27,090 nt of DNA from Oscillospiraceae bacterium (lineage in GTDB: Bacteria; Bacillota; Clostridia; Oscillospirales; Oscillospiraceae). The notes below the pieces were generated by a model that did no database searches, was not told the origin of the DNA, and saw only the letters and a list, made by a program, of their open reading frames with translations. Below are positions 1-8,420 of the stretch, in pieces (the first letter of the stretch is position 1; each line of letters opens with the position of its first letter). The stretch lies in NCBI GenBank assembly GCA_015068335.1, contig SVKT01000006.1, forward strand, positions 1 through 27,090, given 5' to 3'. The position numbers were made by a program, and so were the translations under genes.

Positions 1-46
1 TCTCCAAAACCGCGTGCCGAGGGTTCGAATCCTTCTGCCCCTGCCA
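1..46 (+). tRNA. tRNA-Trp (CCA), 5' part missing
   Basis: The window opens inside the anticodon loop: CTCCAAA places anticodon CCA at 4-6. It is followed by a T-arm (GGGTTCGAATCC) and an acceptor 3' strand ending in an encoded CCA at 44-46. The 5' half lies outside the window, so the D-arm and acceptor pairing cannot be checked. Confidence 0.88.
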
Positions 47-102
47 TAAAAGTCTTTACAACCTCGGTTGTATGTGATATACTTACCCAGTCGAGTCATA
101 AT

Positions 103-179
103 GGCCCGGTAGTTCAGTTGGTTAGAACGCTAGCCTGTCACGCTAGAGGTCGACGGTTCGAGCCCGTTCCGGGTCGCCA
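103..179 (+). tRNA. tRNA-Asp (GTC)
   Basis: This is a complete cloverleaf. The acceptor strand GGCCCGG pairs with CCGGGTC (one G-T wobble), the anticodon loop CTGTCAC reads GTC, the T-arm holds GGTTCGAGCC, and the 3' CCA is encoded. It lies 56 nt after tRNA-Trp and 3 nt before tRNA-Thr, so the three tRNAs are probably one transcript. Confidence 0.96.
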
Positions 180-182
180 TTT

Positions 183-258
<76 letters not shown>

Positions 259-259
259 A

Positions 260-290
260 ACCCTTGAAAACTTCGGTTTTCAAGGGTTTT
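260..290 (+). terminator. Intrinsic terminator of the tRNA array
   Basis: An 11-bp stem, CCCTTGAAAAC with GTTTTCAAGGG, closes a TTCG tetraloop and is followed by a T-run. It sits directly behind tRNA-Thr. Confidence 0.92.
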
Positions 291-312
291 TACTTTATTT
301 CATCAAGTGATC

Positions 313-362
313 AGACTGCATCCTTTTTCTCGCGTTTCGGTGAAAGGATGCGGTCTTTTTTT
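313..362 (+). terminator. Second terminator behind the tRNA array
   Basis: AGACTGCATCCTTT pairs with AAAGGATGCGGTCT across a 16-nt loop, followed by seven or more T. It is tandem to the first terminator and insulates the tRNAs from downstream genes. The gene-free stretch 259-642 otherwise holds only the promoter near 549; a short perfect palindrome CGTCCGGACG at 475-484 has no assigned role. Confidence 0.85.
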
Positions 363-548
363 GTAACGTAAAATCGCGATGGTGGAACAGTCTGAAACAT
401 TTCTGAACAATGTAGTGGGGTCTTGTATAACCATTTTCATAAGTCAATATTGCCCCACATTAAGCCAAGGACCTCGTCCGGACGTAAAGGGTATAACGCT
501 TGCGGGGAATATCGGTGCGGCCGCTGGCAGATTTTGTACCATCAAGTA

Positions 549-577
549 TTGAAAATGGAGTTTATATACTATATTAT
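549..577 (+). promoter_or_regulatory. Sigma-A promoter for the cell-wall hydrolase gene
   Basis: TTGAAA at 549-554 and TATTAT at 572-577 are separated by 17 nt in an AT-rich tract. The predicted transcript starts near 584 and gives a leader of about 60 nt before the ATG at 643. Confidence 0.65.
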
Positions 578-642
578 ATATGTGTATTAACATCTGTATA
601 ATGTGTATATAAATTACAGCAAGTTTTTAAGGAGTGCAGTTT

Positions 643-3600
643 ATGAAGCAGTGGAAAAGAATTACCAGCATAATGACACTTCTGTGTTTGCTTATGTCTA
701 CGTTTGTTATGCCTGTGGCCGGTGTAGTAAACGTTAAGACAGTAGGTGCAAACAGACTTAGTACGCCTATGGTAGGAATCGACGTTTCTTCCTGGAACGA
801 GGAGATCGATTGGGCAAAGGTCAAGGCCGCAGGCGTGGAGTTTGCCATTGTGCGCATTTTCCACCACTTGAAGAACACTCCTAATTACGAACTGGACGAG
901 CAGTTCGAAAGAAACGTTCGTGAGGCACAGAAATACGGCATCCAGTTGGGAGCCTATTTTTTCAGTTATGCAAAAAACATTGATGCCATTACTACGGAAG
1001 CAAATATGGTCGTCAACGAACTGAACAAGTATCCGGGTGTATTCACGTTCCCCATCGTGTTCGATGCTGAGGACGGCGATACAACAGACGACCCCAACGT
1101 TTCCGGAAACGACATTTACGATATCGGCAGTTTTGCCGGTGCTGCCTGCAAAAACTTCTGCACCATTTTGGAAGCAAACGGCTATTATCCTATGGTATAT
1201 TCGTACGACTGGTACTTTGAGGCAAAAATCGGAATGTCAAATGTGAAAGATTTCGACCTTTGGCAGGCATCCTACCCCAAGTCAAACGGTACGCAGATCT
1301 ACGCAGGAAAGGGTCCTAAACAAACCGTCGACCACAGCAAGAGAACAAAACTTTCCAGTTATGATGACAATGTCACGATGTGGCAGTATACCGGCGCCGG
1401 TGTGATCGACGGCATTTATGCCGGCGATGGCGGAGCGATCGTTGACCTCAACGTTTGCTATGTAGATTATCCCAGCATCATTAAGGGCGGCGGATATAAC
1501 GGATTTAAGAAGACCACCGGAAGTACTACTCCGGCCTTCCAGACGACCCCGCTGACTTACAGAACGGGTGCCAACGGCCCTGCTTCTACTTATAAAAACA
1601 GCAAGTATTATACCCACGTTACCAGCATCGGTCTGACGGGCGACGGTGTAACGGATACCCTTGCCGCGGCCCTTTCCCAGCTGGGCTATTACGAAGGAAC
1701 GGCAAGCAACCCGTACGGCGGTCTGTATAACACCTGGGACGGCGGTTATACCACCAACAAAACGACCGAGTATGTGTACAATTACGGTGATGCAGACAAC
1801 AGCGGATACAAGATGGCCTGGTGTGCCTCCTTCTGTTCCTGGGCGCTGTACCAGACAGGGGTGACAAACCATTCCACACACGATCAGTCCTGTCGAGAAA
1901 ATATAGGCAACAGTGCCTATATCTGGCGTGAATGTTCCTGTTATCAATGGGCAGACCAACTCAAACGATTCAACCTGTACAGTGCGCGCGGCACTTACAC
2001 GCCCAAAGCCGGTGACCTGATCTTCTTCAAAATGGAAGGCGGCGGCACCTCGTGGACCAACCATATCGGCCTTGTCTTGTATTGTGACGGAAGTAGGGTT
2101 TATACCGTTGAGGGCAACCGGCATAATCACGTTGGCCTTTACGATTACTCCCTGAGCGATTCGCAGATCTGCGGATACGGAAAACTTCCCTATCCCACCA
2201 ACGCCAATGCGCCCAAGGTGGATTATACCGGCAAGAACAAAACTGCCGGACAGTATATCACCAATAATGTAACCCTCAGCGTTTCCAGCACCAAGGGTGG
2301 CGCAACATCCTTTACCATCGGCAAGTATGAGATGTTTGAGGTCACGGGCTTCGACGGCAGTTATGCCCGGGTGTCCTACAAGGGCAGCACGGGATATGCG
2401 ACGCTGAATTCCAATACCATTCAGGTGACAGCGGCGGCACCGGATGTTTCGCAGAGTATGAATGTGTCCGTTGATACCGCTTCCATCAAAAATTCCAGTT
2501 ATGCGGCGGGAGCCGGCATTCCGGCAGGACAGAATGCGCAAAACCCCAACATTTATATCACGGGATTGCGGGAAGATTCCAACAGTTATACGGGTCTGGA
2601 AAATTTCGGTTCCAACAAAGACAAGATTATGATCAACGGCAGAACCTGGACAAAGTGGGAGAGCCGTTGGGGGGAACAGGTCCTGAAAGATATCTGGGTA
2701 TACGGAGTCGGTGACGGCAAGGCCTATCTGGGTATTGATATTACGGACCTCTCGCGTTTGCATCTGAAAGGAACCAACAGCGAATACGGCGAGGAAATCA
2801 AGACCATTGTCATCAAGCGCGGCTTTGAGGTCATCAAAACCGCTTCCAACCTTATGAGCAGCGGTGAAATTTCTTCGAATAGTTATGGCAGCAGTGACGT
2901 AGTCGGCGTGTTTAAGGAAAATGTCATTCTGGTAGCAAACAGCACCGGCGGCTTTGACGTTTATCTGGGCGGAAGCAATTCCCTGGGCCTTGACGGCTAT
3001 ACCTTCCAGAACACAAATCCCAGATATATGAAGGTTAATCAAGATGGTGTGAATATTCGAAGCGGACCCGATACGACATACGACATCATCGCCAAGGCTA
3101 ATAGTGGTGAGACCTACGAATTCCTTGAAGGAGGCCCGGGCAGTTTCCGCAAGATCGATTATAAGGGACAGGTCGCGTGGATTTCCAACAACGCATCAAC
3201 ACTTACCGAAGATTTTGGAGATGTTAACGTTGTAGCCGATGCCAATGTCCGAAGCGGTCCGGACACCACTTATTCGATACTCGGCGTTGCCACAGCCGGC
3301 ACGAAACTTGAATACCTGGGCGAAACGCAGAACAGCAAGTGGATGAAGGTCGACTATAACGGTCAGACAGGCTGGATCTCCAACGCCAATGCAACCTTGA
3401 CAGAACCCGATTATGTGGTGAGCGTGACTGCGGCGAATGAGGACTGGGTATCCATACCGGATCCGGACTCCTTCTCCTTTGACGCAGATTCCGTGCTGGC
3501 GGCGCCCACGGTCGAAGAAGGGAGCAGACGGTTCTATTACAATTCGTTTTACCGGGATCAGTACTACGACATCGCCGAATATGTTTCCGCAGACTGGGCA

Positions 3601-5868
3601 ATGACGGACGCCAACGGAGCGGATGTGTTCAGCGATCCGGATAGCGGCATCAGCCGCTGCACCGATGGCTGCGAGGGGGGCTTTGCGATCGACCTGAGCC
3701 CCAATGTAAAAGAGGGTGTTTACACGATCACCGCGACCGACCCAAGCAGCCCCTCCCGGCAGGCAAGCAAAACCGTCACCGTTACCAAGGAACCCCGCTT
3801 CGTTGCGAGTGTCAATATGACCTGCGCCGAAGTGGAGTATGACGATCAAAGCCGCTATTGGCCGGTGCTTTCCTCCAAGACGGAGGATCTTTGCGTGACC
3901 GTTACTGCCTCCGGTCAAGATCAGTACGGGCAGTCCATTGCGGTGGACGCTGACAACGGCTTTTTCTGGGGTCTGACGGACGGTTTTTACAACGTAGACG
4001 GTGTGCATTTCCAGACACAGATTAACGGTGTCACCATTGCTCCTTCTCAGGAAGATCCTTTCAGGGCCACCGTTACGATCCCCAAAAACACCGAAGCCGA
4101 GGTCTGGATCTACGCCGGAATCTGGCAGGGAGAAAACTTTGTCTGTTACCCCTATCTGTTGAAAATTTCTTCTGACAGAGTCGAAATCGGCTGTACCCTC
4201 AAAGACCATACCGGAAGCCAATTGACGGCCGACCGACTCACTCACGCACAAGGTATCCGGTTCACGGTCATCAGGAACACTGCCGAAGCGCAGTTGTGTA
4301 ATTTTACCGCAGCGGTTTACAATGCTGAGAACAAATTGATCTCTGTCGGAACAGCGCAGGAAACCCTGAACCAGGCAAAAACCGAAATCACGATCCTGCT
4401 CAACAGCGAGATCCCGACAGCAAACTCCGTCAAAATTTTTGTAACGGATGAAAATTACCGGCCTCTTTGCGAGGAAATTCATTACTGCGGTGATGCGGAT
4501 TGCGGCGAGGAGGCAAGCCATCCCCACAACTGGGATGAGGGTGTGGTTGCCACCGAAGCCACCTATGCCACCGTCGGCGAAAGGCTCTATACCTGTACTG
4601 ACTGCGGTGCGACCAAGGAAGAACCCGTTGCAAAGAAGTCCTTTGTCATCATCAACCGCTTCGGTACTGATGCAGAGGCAAAGGAGGCGCTTGATTCCGG
4701 TTTCTATGAGAAAAAGGACGGCACGAGCGGAACCTGGTACGAGTTTGCAGCAGTGGTCAACGGTAAGCAAACCACGGTGAAGGTGGATTCTGCATCTGTG
4801 GACGGCACGGTCGACGGACCGATGGATAAGAGAGTGCCTCTGTACATTCCCAAACTCTATTCTGTGTACACCACCGGCGGCGAAGCGTACTATACGTTTA
4901 CAAAAACCGTGAAACAGATGGCGTCTTACCAGTCGGATGAGAGCAAATGCGGTTTCCGCTACGAAGGTGAAAACGCGCAGGGCATCCTTGAACTGACGGC
5001 AGGCATCACCAATGGCGCAAGTGCGGTAACCTACAAACTGGCAGACGATGTGATCGTTGCCCGTGCGCTGGATCAGGATACGCTGGATCTCTGGACTTTG
5101 GATGAACTGGCGGCGCGTGGCAAGGATTCTGACGACCACCTTTGGGTGTACGAGATGAATGGCGATGACCTCATCGACTTTGTGATCATTCAGATGAAGG
5201 GCACAGAGCCCTGTGCGGAGCATAGTTGGGATGGCGGCACGGTTACCACCAATCCTACCTATGGTGCCGAAGGCGTAAGGACCCATACTTGCAGCGTCTG
5301 CGGCGCCACCAAGACAGAGCCCGTTGCCAAGGCAAAGTCCTTCGTCCTCTTCCGTCACGATTCGGTCGCAAATATGAAGACCGAACTGGCAGGAAGCGAA
5401 AACGTCTGCACCTACAACGAAAAGACCTGGTATAAACTCTATGCAGTGATCAATGGTGTGGGTGAACGCGTTTGGGTCGATGAGGCCTCTCTGGAAAGCA
5501 GTGATAAGAATCTGACGCTTTACAGCAATTTTGATGTGGTCGAAGACGGCGGAACAAGGTATTATTCGCTCAGCGGCCTCGTGGCGGATTCCCGCAGCGC
5601 AGGAACGGGGAAAAACGGCGGATACAGTTATGCTGCCGGCAATCTGACGGTTACCACCAATTCCGCAAGTGCTACGATAGCATCCAAGACCTATCCTCTG
5701 GATGCTGCTGCGATTCTTGTCCACGCCGCATCCAAGGATCAACTGGACGTATGGACTGTGGCAGACCTGGCTCTGGATGCCAACAAGGCACATACGAATG
5801 ACGGATTCTGGGTGTATGACGGCGATGGAGATGGAGACCTGGATCTGGTGTGTTTCAAGCATTTCTGA
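643..5868 (+). CDS. Large secreted cell-wall hydrolase: GH25 lysozyme, CHAP-like domain, SH3b repeats, Cys-rich surface repeats
   Basis: This 1741-residue exported protein probably cuts peptidoglycan at the cell surface. ATG 643 is chosen because AAGGAG lies at 629-634; an in-frame GTG at 634 overlaps that site. A signal peptide covers about residues 1-27. Residues 42-285 form a GH25 muramidase with GIDVS (D47) and FDAED (D141, E143). Residues 330-515 resemble a CHAP/NlpC-type amidase with AWCASF (C394), NHIGLV (H474) and VEGN. A bacterial SH3-like segment follows near 535-595, then a beta-rich segment (possibly carbohydrate binding), and two clear SH3b copies at about 795-923 with NVRSGPDTTY-type motifs. 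The C-terminal third has Ig-like sequence and two repeat units, each starting with a H-N/S-W-D...C-x-x-C-G-A-T-K segment (about 1293 and 1527) followed by an SFV-type domain of 180-190 residues. No LPXTG or SLH anchor is seen. Two different peptidoglycan-cutting domains in one chain is unusual. Lower GC than the right half suggests acquisition. Confidence 0.9.
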   Translation: MKQWKRITSIMTLLCLLMSTFVMPVAGVVNVKTVGANRLSTPMVGIDVSSWNEEIDWAKVKAAGVEFAIVRIFHHLKNTPNYELDEQFERNVREAQKYGIQLGAYFFSYAKNIDAITTEANMVVNELNKYPGVFTFPIVFDAEDGDTTDDPNVSGNDIYDIGSFAGAACKNFCTILEANGYYPMVYSYDWYFEAKIGMSNVKDFDLWQASYPKSNGTQIYAGKGPKQTVDHSKRTKLSSYDDNVTMWQYTGAGVIDGIYAGDGGAIVDLNVCYVDYPSIIKGGGYNGFKKTTGSTTPAFQTTPLTYRTGANGPASTYKNSKYYTHVTSIGLTGDGVTDTLAAALSQLGYYEGTASNPYGGLYNTWDGGYTTNKTTEYVYNYGDADNSGYKMAWCASFCSWALYQTGVTNHSTHDQSCRENIGNSAYIWRECSCYQWADQLKRFNLYSARGTYTPKAGDLIFFKMEGGGTSWTNHIGLVLYCDGSRVYTVEGNRHNHVGLYDYSLSDSQICGYGKLPYPTNANAPKVDYTGKNKTAGQYITNNVTLSVSSTKGGATSFTIGKYEMFEVTGFDGSYARVSYKGSTGYATLNSNTIQVTAAAPDVSQSMNVSVDTASIKNSSYAAGAGIPAGQNAQNPNIYITGLREDSNSYTGLENFGSNKDKIMINGRTWTKWESRWGEQVLKDIWVYGVGDGKAYLGIDITDLSRLHLKGTNSEYGEEIKTIVIKRGFEVIKTASNLMSSGEISSNSYGSSDVVGVFKENVILVANSTGGFDVYLGGSNSLGLDGYTFQNTNPRYMKVNQDGVNIRSGPDTTYDIIAKANSGETYEFLEGGPGSFRKIDYKGQVAWISNNASTLTEDFGDVNVVADANVRSGPDTTYSILGVATAGTKLEYLGETQNSKWMKVDYNGQTGWISNANATLTEPDYVVSVTAANEDWVSIPDPDSFSFDADSVLAAPTVEEGSRRFYYNSFYRDQYYDIAEYVSADWAMTDANGADVFSDPDSGISRCTDGCEGGFAIDLSPNVKEGVYTITATDPSSPSRQASKTVTVTKEPRFVASVNMTCAEVEYDDQSRYWPVLSSKTEDLCVTVTASGQDQYGQSIAVDADNGFFWGLTDGFYNVDGVHFQTQINGVTIAPSQEDPFRATVTIPKNTEAEVWIYAGIWQGENFVCYPYLLKISSDRVEIGCTLKDHTGSQLTADRLTHAQGIRFTVIRNTAEAQLCNFTAAVYNAENKLISVGTAQETLNQAKTEITILLNSEIPTANSVKIFVTDENYRPLCEEIHYCGDADCGEEASHPHNWDEGVVATEATYATVGERLYTCTDCGATKEEPVAKKSFVIINRFGTDAEAKEALDSGFYEKKDGTSGTWYEFAAVVNGKQTTVKVDSASVDGTVDGPMDKRVPLYIPKLYSVYTTGGEAYYTFTKTVKQMASYQSDESKCGFRYEGENAQGILELTAGITNGASAVTYKLADDVIVARALDQDTLDLWTLDELAARGKDSDDHLWVYEMNGDDLIDFVIIQMKGTEPCAEHSWDGGTVTTNPTYGAEGVRTHTCSVCGATKTEPVAKAKSFVLFRHDSVANMKTELAGSENVCTYNEKTWYKLYAVINGVGERVWVDEASLESSDKNLTLYSNFDVVEDGGTRYYSLSGLVADSRSAGTGKNGGYSYAAGNLTVTTNSASATIASKTYPLDAAAILVHAASKDQLDVWTVADLALDANKAHTNDGFWVYDGDGDGDLDLVCFKHF

Positions 5869-5901
5869 TTGTTCTCCAACTCTCTGATATTGCACATCAC
5901 G

Positions 5902-5943
5902 AAAACAGCGCCTCTGTCCGAAAGGACGGAGGCGCTGTTTTGT
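5902..5943 (+). terminator. Terminator of the hydrolase gene
   Basis: An 18-bp stem (5902-5919 with 5924-5941, one wobble pair) carries a GAAA tetraloop. It ends in TTTT and sits 34 nt after the stop codon. Confidence 0.92.
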
Positions 5944-6123
5944 GTAGCAAAGTGAATGAAAAAAGTAACCGTCAATTGAAAACGCGGCTTGCGGGCGGAA
6001 AGACAGTTCTGCACGGACGAGATCGCGCTGCGGGTACGGAAAGAATCTGAAAAGGCAAGTCCTATATGTGGTTGTTGTAGGAAGCGCGAGCGCCGACCGT
6101 GTTGCAAATCCTCCCGGCGGTTC

Positions 6124-6166
6124 AAGATGCCCTGTAACCAAGTGGTTACAGGGCATCTTGTTTTTT
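6124..6166 (+). terminator. Isolated plus-strand terminator in a gene-free stretch
   Basis: A perfect 17-bp stem (6124-6140 with 6143-6159) is followed by GTTTTTTG, so it works only in the plus direction. No gene lies between it and the previous terminator at 5943. The interval 5944-6123 shows no convincing reading frame on either strand and could be remnant DNA or a short RNA. It is listed here as the main content of the gene-free stretch 5869-6263. Confidence 0.88.
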
Positions 6167-6210
6167 GTTATAAAAAGGTCGTTTTTGTTTTCAGGAAATA
6201 AAACTTTTCT

Positions 6211-6219
6211 TGTTATAAG
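6211..6219 (+). promoter_or_regulatory. Extended -10 promoter upstream of the YbjN-like gene
   Basis: TG-T-TATAAG forms an extended -10 element in an AT-rich tract, without a good -35 box at standard spacing. It lies about 45 nt upstream of the ATG at 6264. Confidence 0.4.
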
Positions 6220-6263
6220 AAATATAGGGACTGCTCAATATGGTAAAAGAAAGGAAATGAATT

Positions 6264-6701
6264 ATGTATAAAAGAGAATATTCCCAAAAGATTGCAGAAG
6301 TGCTTCGGACACATTTTGAGGATACACTTAAATTCGTGGCTTTTGATGAAGACGTCGGAGTTTTTCAATTTACTATGGATATGCCTGGGCGGATTTCTTA
6401 TGTCCGGTATTTGGTTTCTATACAGAAAAAGTCGTTTAGCACAACAGTTTTTTTCCCTGTTTGCCCGTATCCTATGGAGAAGGCTAAAACGGCGACATTG
6501 GCGGAACTGGTTTGTCGCATCAACAACGATGTGCCTGAGGGGAAATTCTGTTTGAATATTGAAAACGGAGGCCAAATCACCTTTGAAATGCAGTGTGACT
6601 GCGGTGGTGACCAGGATCTTGTTGAAAAATGTTGTGCCCGCGTTTATGATTATGCTTTACGGGCCTGCTATTTTGGCGGCTATCTATGGCGAGAGTGTTG
6701 A
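6264..6701 (+). CDS. YbjN-like domain protein, reading frame broken near the C-terminus
   Basis: ATG 6264 has AAGGAA 7 nt upstream. The 145-residue product looks like the YbjN family (small alpha/beta proteins, some thought to act as chaperone-like or regulatory partners). A beta-rich N-terminal half is followed by a segment of the type LAELVCRINNDVPEGKFCLN, resembling the family's conserved N-x-x-x-x-x-G-x-F stretch, then a strand ending in ITFEM. The last residues in this frame (YDYALRACYFGGYLWREC) do not look like the family. The +1 frame instead gives a family-like helix (LYGPAILAAIYG) continuing to a stop at 6780. The intact gene was therefore probably about 172 residues, and a single-base change has split it. 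A sequencing error or programmed frameshift cannot be excluded. The family call rests on remembered pattern, not an alignment. Confidence 0.6.
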   Translation: MYKREYSQKIAEVLRTHFEDTLKFVAFDEDVGVFQFTMDMPGRISYVRYLVSIQKKSFSTTVFFPVCPYPMEKAKTATLAELVCRINNDVPEGKFCLNIENGGQITFEMQCDCGGDQDLVEKCCARVYDYALRACYFGGYLWREC

Positions 6702-6780
6702 AAAAGCACTTGAAGAATGTGATGTTGAGACTTTCTTAAAAGATCTTAAAGACGGGATTGTTGGACCGGAAAATTCCTGA
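6630..6780 (+). pseudogene. Displaced C-terminal part of the YbjN-like gene (+1 frame)
   Basis: Read in the frame one base ahead of the upstream gene, this stretch encodes a helix with LYGPAILAAIYG, then an acidic tail ending in GPENS and a TGA at 6778-6780. This fits the expected end of a YbjN-like protein much better than the in-frame sequence of the 6264 gene. The switch point is somewhere between the AAAAA run at 6625-6629 and about 6660. It is not a separate gene: the only in-frame ATG upstream (6559) lies inside the first gene without a ribosome site. Confidence 0.55.
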
Positions 6781-6863
6781 TTCTGTTTGCCGGGCTACTT
6801 ATATTGCGGTTGATAGGAACGTTTGCAATAATAGAAAAACGAGAAAAAGAAAGGACGATTGGA

Positions 6864-7163
6864 ATGTTTAGTAACCTTATGAAAAAACTGATGAGCCTTT
6901 TTTTGGTAGTACTGTTGGTCTGGGGGACGATGTCTACTTCTGTCTTTGCTGCTTCAAACTCCGGGAGTGTGCTGACGTTTTCCAAGAAGAAAGACGGTAA
7001 CGTGGTGCTGGCGCCCGGCTTCTGTGTTGACGAGTTTGCGAGCCACGACGGCAGTGATAAAGTGTTGATTGACAGAGTCCCTCGTTGTGACAGAGCCACG
7101 CAAGTGCAGTACGACGAGCACTATGATTTCGATAGCAACAAGTTGGAAGACAAAACCGAGTAA
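6864..7163 (+). CDS. Small secreted protein, probably a truncated peptidase M15-like fragment
   Basis: The 99-residue product starts at ATG 6864, with AAGGA 8 nt upstream; ATG 6879 is an alternative start. A clear signal peptide is followed by VFA-A near residue 30. The mature part contains FCVDEFASHDGSDKVLID, which resembles the opening of the peptidase M15 (D,D-carboxypeptidase-type) domain, where a F-x-x-x-E-F-A-x-x-D-G-S-D pattern is common. The rest of such a domain, including its zinc ligands, is absent: the protein ends with an acidic tail about 35 residues later. It is therefore either a decayed gene or a small exported protein built from the fragment. Its position between a frame-broken gene and genes of unknown function suggests local decay. 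Confidence 0.6.
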   Translation: MFSNLMKKLMSLFLVVLLVWGTMSTSVFAASNSGSVLTFSKKKDGNVVLAPGFCVDEFASHDGSDKVLIDRVPRCDRATQVQYDEHYDFDSNKLEDKTE

Positions 7164-7178
7164 AGCCTTCGGGAGGCA

Positions 7179-7532
7179 ATGATCGCAGAGATCCTTCGAA
7201 TTATTTCGCCGTCTTGCGGTTGGAAGGTGCGGGATTGGGTTGAAAAATACGCCCAAAAGGGGCCTTTGTGGATATTTGACGTTACCGATTTGATTTGGGA
7301 AGCGGACCGGCGTTTGAATTTGCCAGAAGAGGACTATTCTGCGGTTGCCGCAATTAGCCTGCTTTCTATCGTCACCGGAGGAGATCCAGACAATTTTGTC
7401 AACAATGTTGTACCTCGGATGCTGGTTTGTGCACACTTTTATCGAGGAAAATGGAGTCGTGTATCCAGCGTTCGACGCTTCCTCTTGCGGATGGATCAAA
7501 TTCGCAAGCGGGATCAGAATGCCTTCGATTAA
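7179..7532 (+). CDS. Hypothetical protein, 117 residues
   Basis: I do not recognise this protein. It begins 15 nt after the previous stop, with GGGAGG directly before ATG 7179 (only 2 nt spacing, which is short). The N-terminal two thirds are mixed acidic and hydrophobic and look alpha-helical (WIFDVTDLIWEADRR). The last 30 residues are rich in Arg and Lys. No signal peptide or membrane segment is present. The reading frame one base ahead also stays open from 7345 into the phosphatase gene and has fairly protein-like sequence, so an indel in this area is possible. Same-strand close spacing suggests co-transcription with the neighbours. Confidence 0.5.
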   Translation: MIAEILRIISPSCGWKVRDWVEKYAQKGPLWIFDVTDLIWEADRRLNLPEEDYSAVAAISLLSIVTGGDPDNFVNNVVPRMLVCAHFYRGKWSRVSSVRRFLLRMDQIRKRDQNAFD

Positions 7533-7617
7533 TCGGCCACGTCAATTTCTGCATTTAAGAGTGTGTGGAAGGAGCAGGTACTCCGCGAAAAAGAAAAAAG
7601 AAGGGAATGAAAGAGCA

Positions 7618-8229
7618 ATGACGTTTTGTGTCGCTGACATACACGGACAGTGGCTGCTGTTTGAGTACCTTATGAAAAAAATCGAGTTTGATCCGAGAAA
7701 GGACCGGCTTTATGTCGTTGGTGATGGAATTGATCGAGGGCCGGGTAGTGGCAGCATCCAACTGTTGCAATATTTCCGTGATAACCCCAGTGTCCATTTG
7801 ATTCGTGGTAATCACGAGGAATTAATGCTGCGTACTTACGGGATCGGGACCAACCGTTTGGAACTTCACAGGTGGATTGAGACCGGAGGGCGAAATACGT
7901 TTTATGCCCTCCAACAGTTGCCGTCAAGTGAACGCGAGCGCCTGTTGGCCTTTGTAGCAGCGTCCCCGGATCAAATGACGGTGGAGGTCAATGGGCAACG
8001 CTTTCATCTTGTTCACGCTCTTCCAAGCCCGGATCCCTACATCCGAATTTGGGGAAGGGATGAAAGCAATGCTGTATTTCCAAAGGATGCACTCACGATT
8101 TGCGGTCATACTCCAACAGCAACGGGTGAGATTTACTTCGATCCGCATCGGCGGTTCGTCCGTATCGATTGTGGAATGCGACGTCTTGCCTGTCTGCGCC
8201 TTGAAGATATGGAAACATTTTATGTGTAA
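7618..8229 (+). CDS. PPP-family metallophosphoesterase (serine/threonine protein phosphatase type)
   Basis: This 203-residue cytoplasmic enzyme should remove phosphate from proteins using two metal ions. The family signature motifs are in order: ADIHGQW (residues 5-11, usual form GDxHG), GDGIDRGP (about 38-45), GNHEE (about 63-67), a later LVHA histidine motif, and CGHTPT. The size matches bacterial and phage PrpA/lambda-type phosphatases. ATG 7618 is chosen because the metal-binding motif begins five residues later; the open frame extends upstream to 7345 but with an unlike, Lys-rich junction sequence. Only a weak AAGGGA ribosome site is seen, 11-12 nt upstream. The gene stands two genes before a protein-kinase fusion, so the pair could act on the same substrates. 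That link is inferred from position only. Confidence 0.88.
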   Translation: MTFCVADIHGQWLLFEYLMKKIEFDPRKDRLYVVGDGIDRGPGSGSIQLLQYFRDNPSVHLIRGNHEELMLRTYGIGTNRLELHRWIETGGRNTFYALQQLPSSERERLLAFVAASPDQMTVEVNGQRFHLVHALPSPDPYIRIWGRDESNAVFPKDALTICGHTPTATGEIYFDPHRRFVRIDCGMRRLACLRLEDMETFYV

Positions 8230-8420
8230 AAGAGAACGTATCTCTTTACGGATTTTTGCAACTCCTTTACAGTCGGGATCACACGTGGCAGGTCGAAGGG
8301 GTGTTCCTCCGCCAACTCTTTATGTTCCTTTTCCCTCAAAGGCCACCGAGAGTTTCTTGAAAATCTTGAAGTGTGACAGGATGCCTTTGCTCGTAACGGA
8401 TGGGGGCCCAGGAGGTACCA

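Noticed and set aside
6114..6126. GGCGGTTCAA shared with the T-arm of tRNA-Thr, a possible attachment-site remnant
   Set aside because: Identity ends after 10 bases and does not reach the tRNA 3' end; chance is a sufficient explanation.
3196..6156. Minus-strand open frame of 986 codons opposite the hydrolase gene
   Set aside because: It crosses two terminators and the end of the real gene, and its product has no recognisable domain; the plus strand has clear catalytic motifs.
8230..8420. Possible gene between the phosphatase and the 50-residue gene
   Set aside because: Open stretches in all frames lack a start with a ribosome site and look unlike protein; the hairpin AAAGAGA/TCTCTTT has no T-run.
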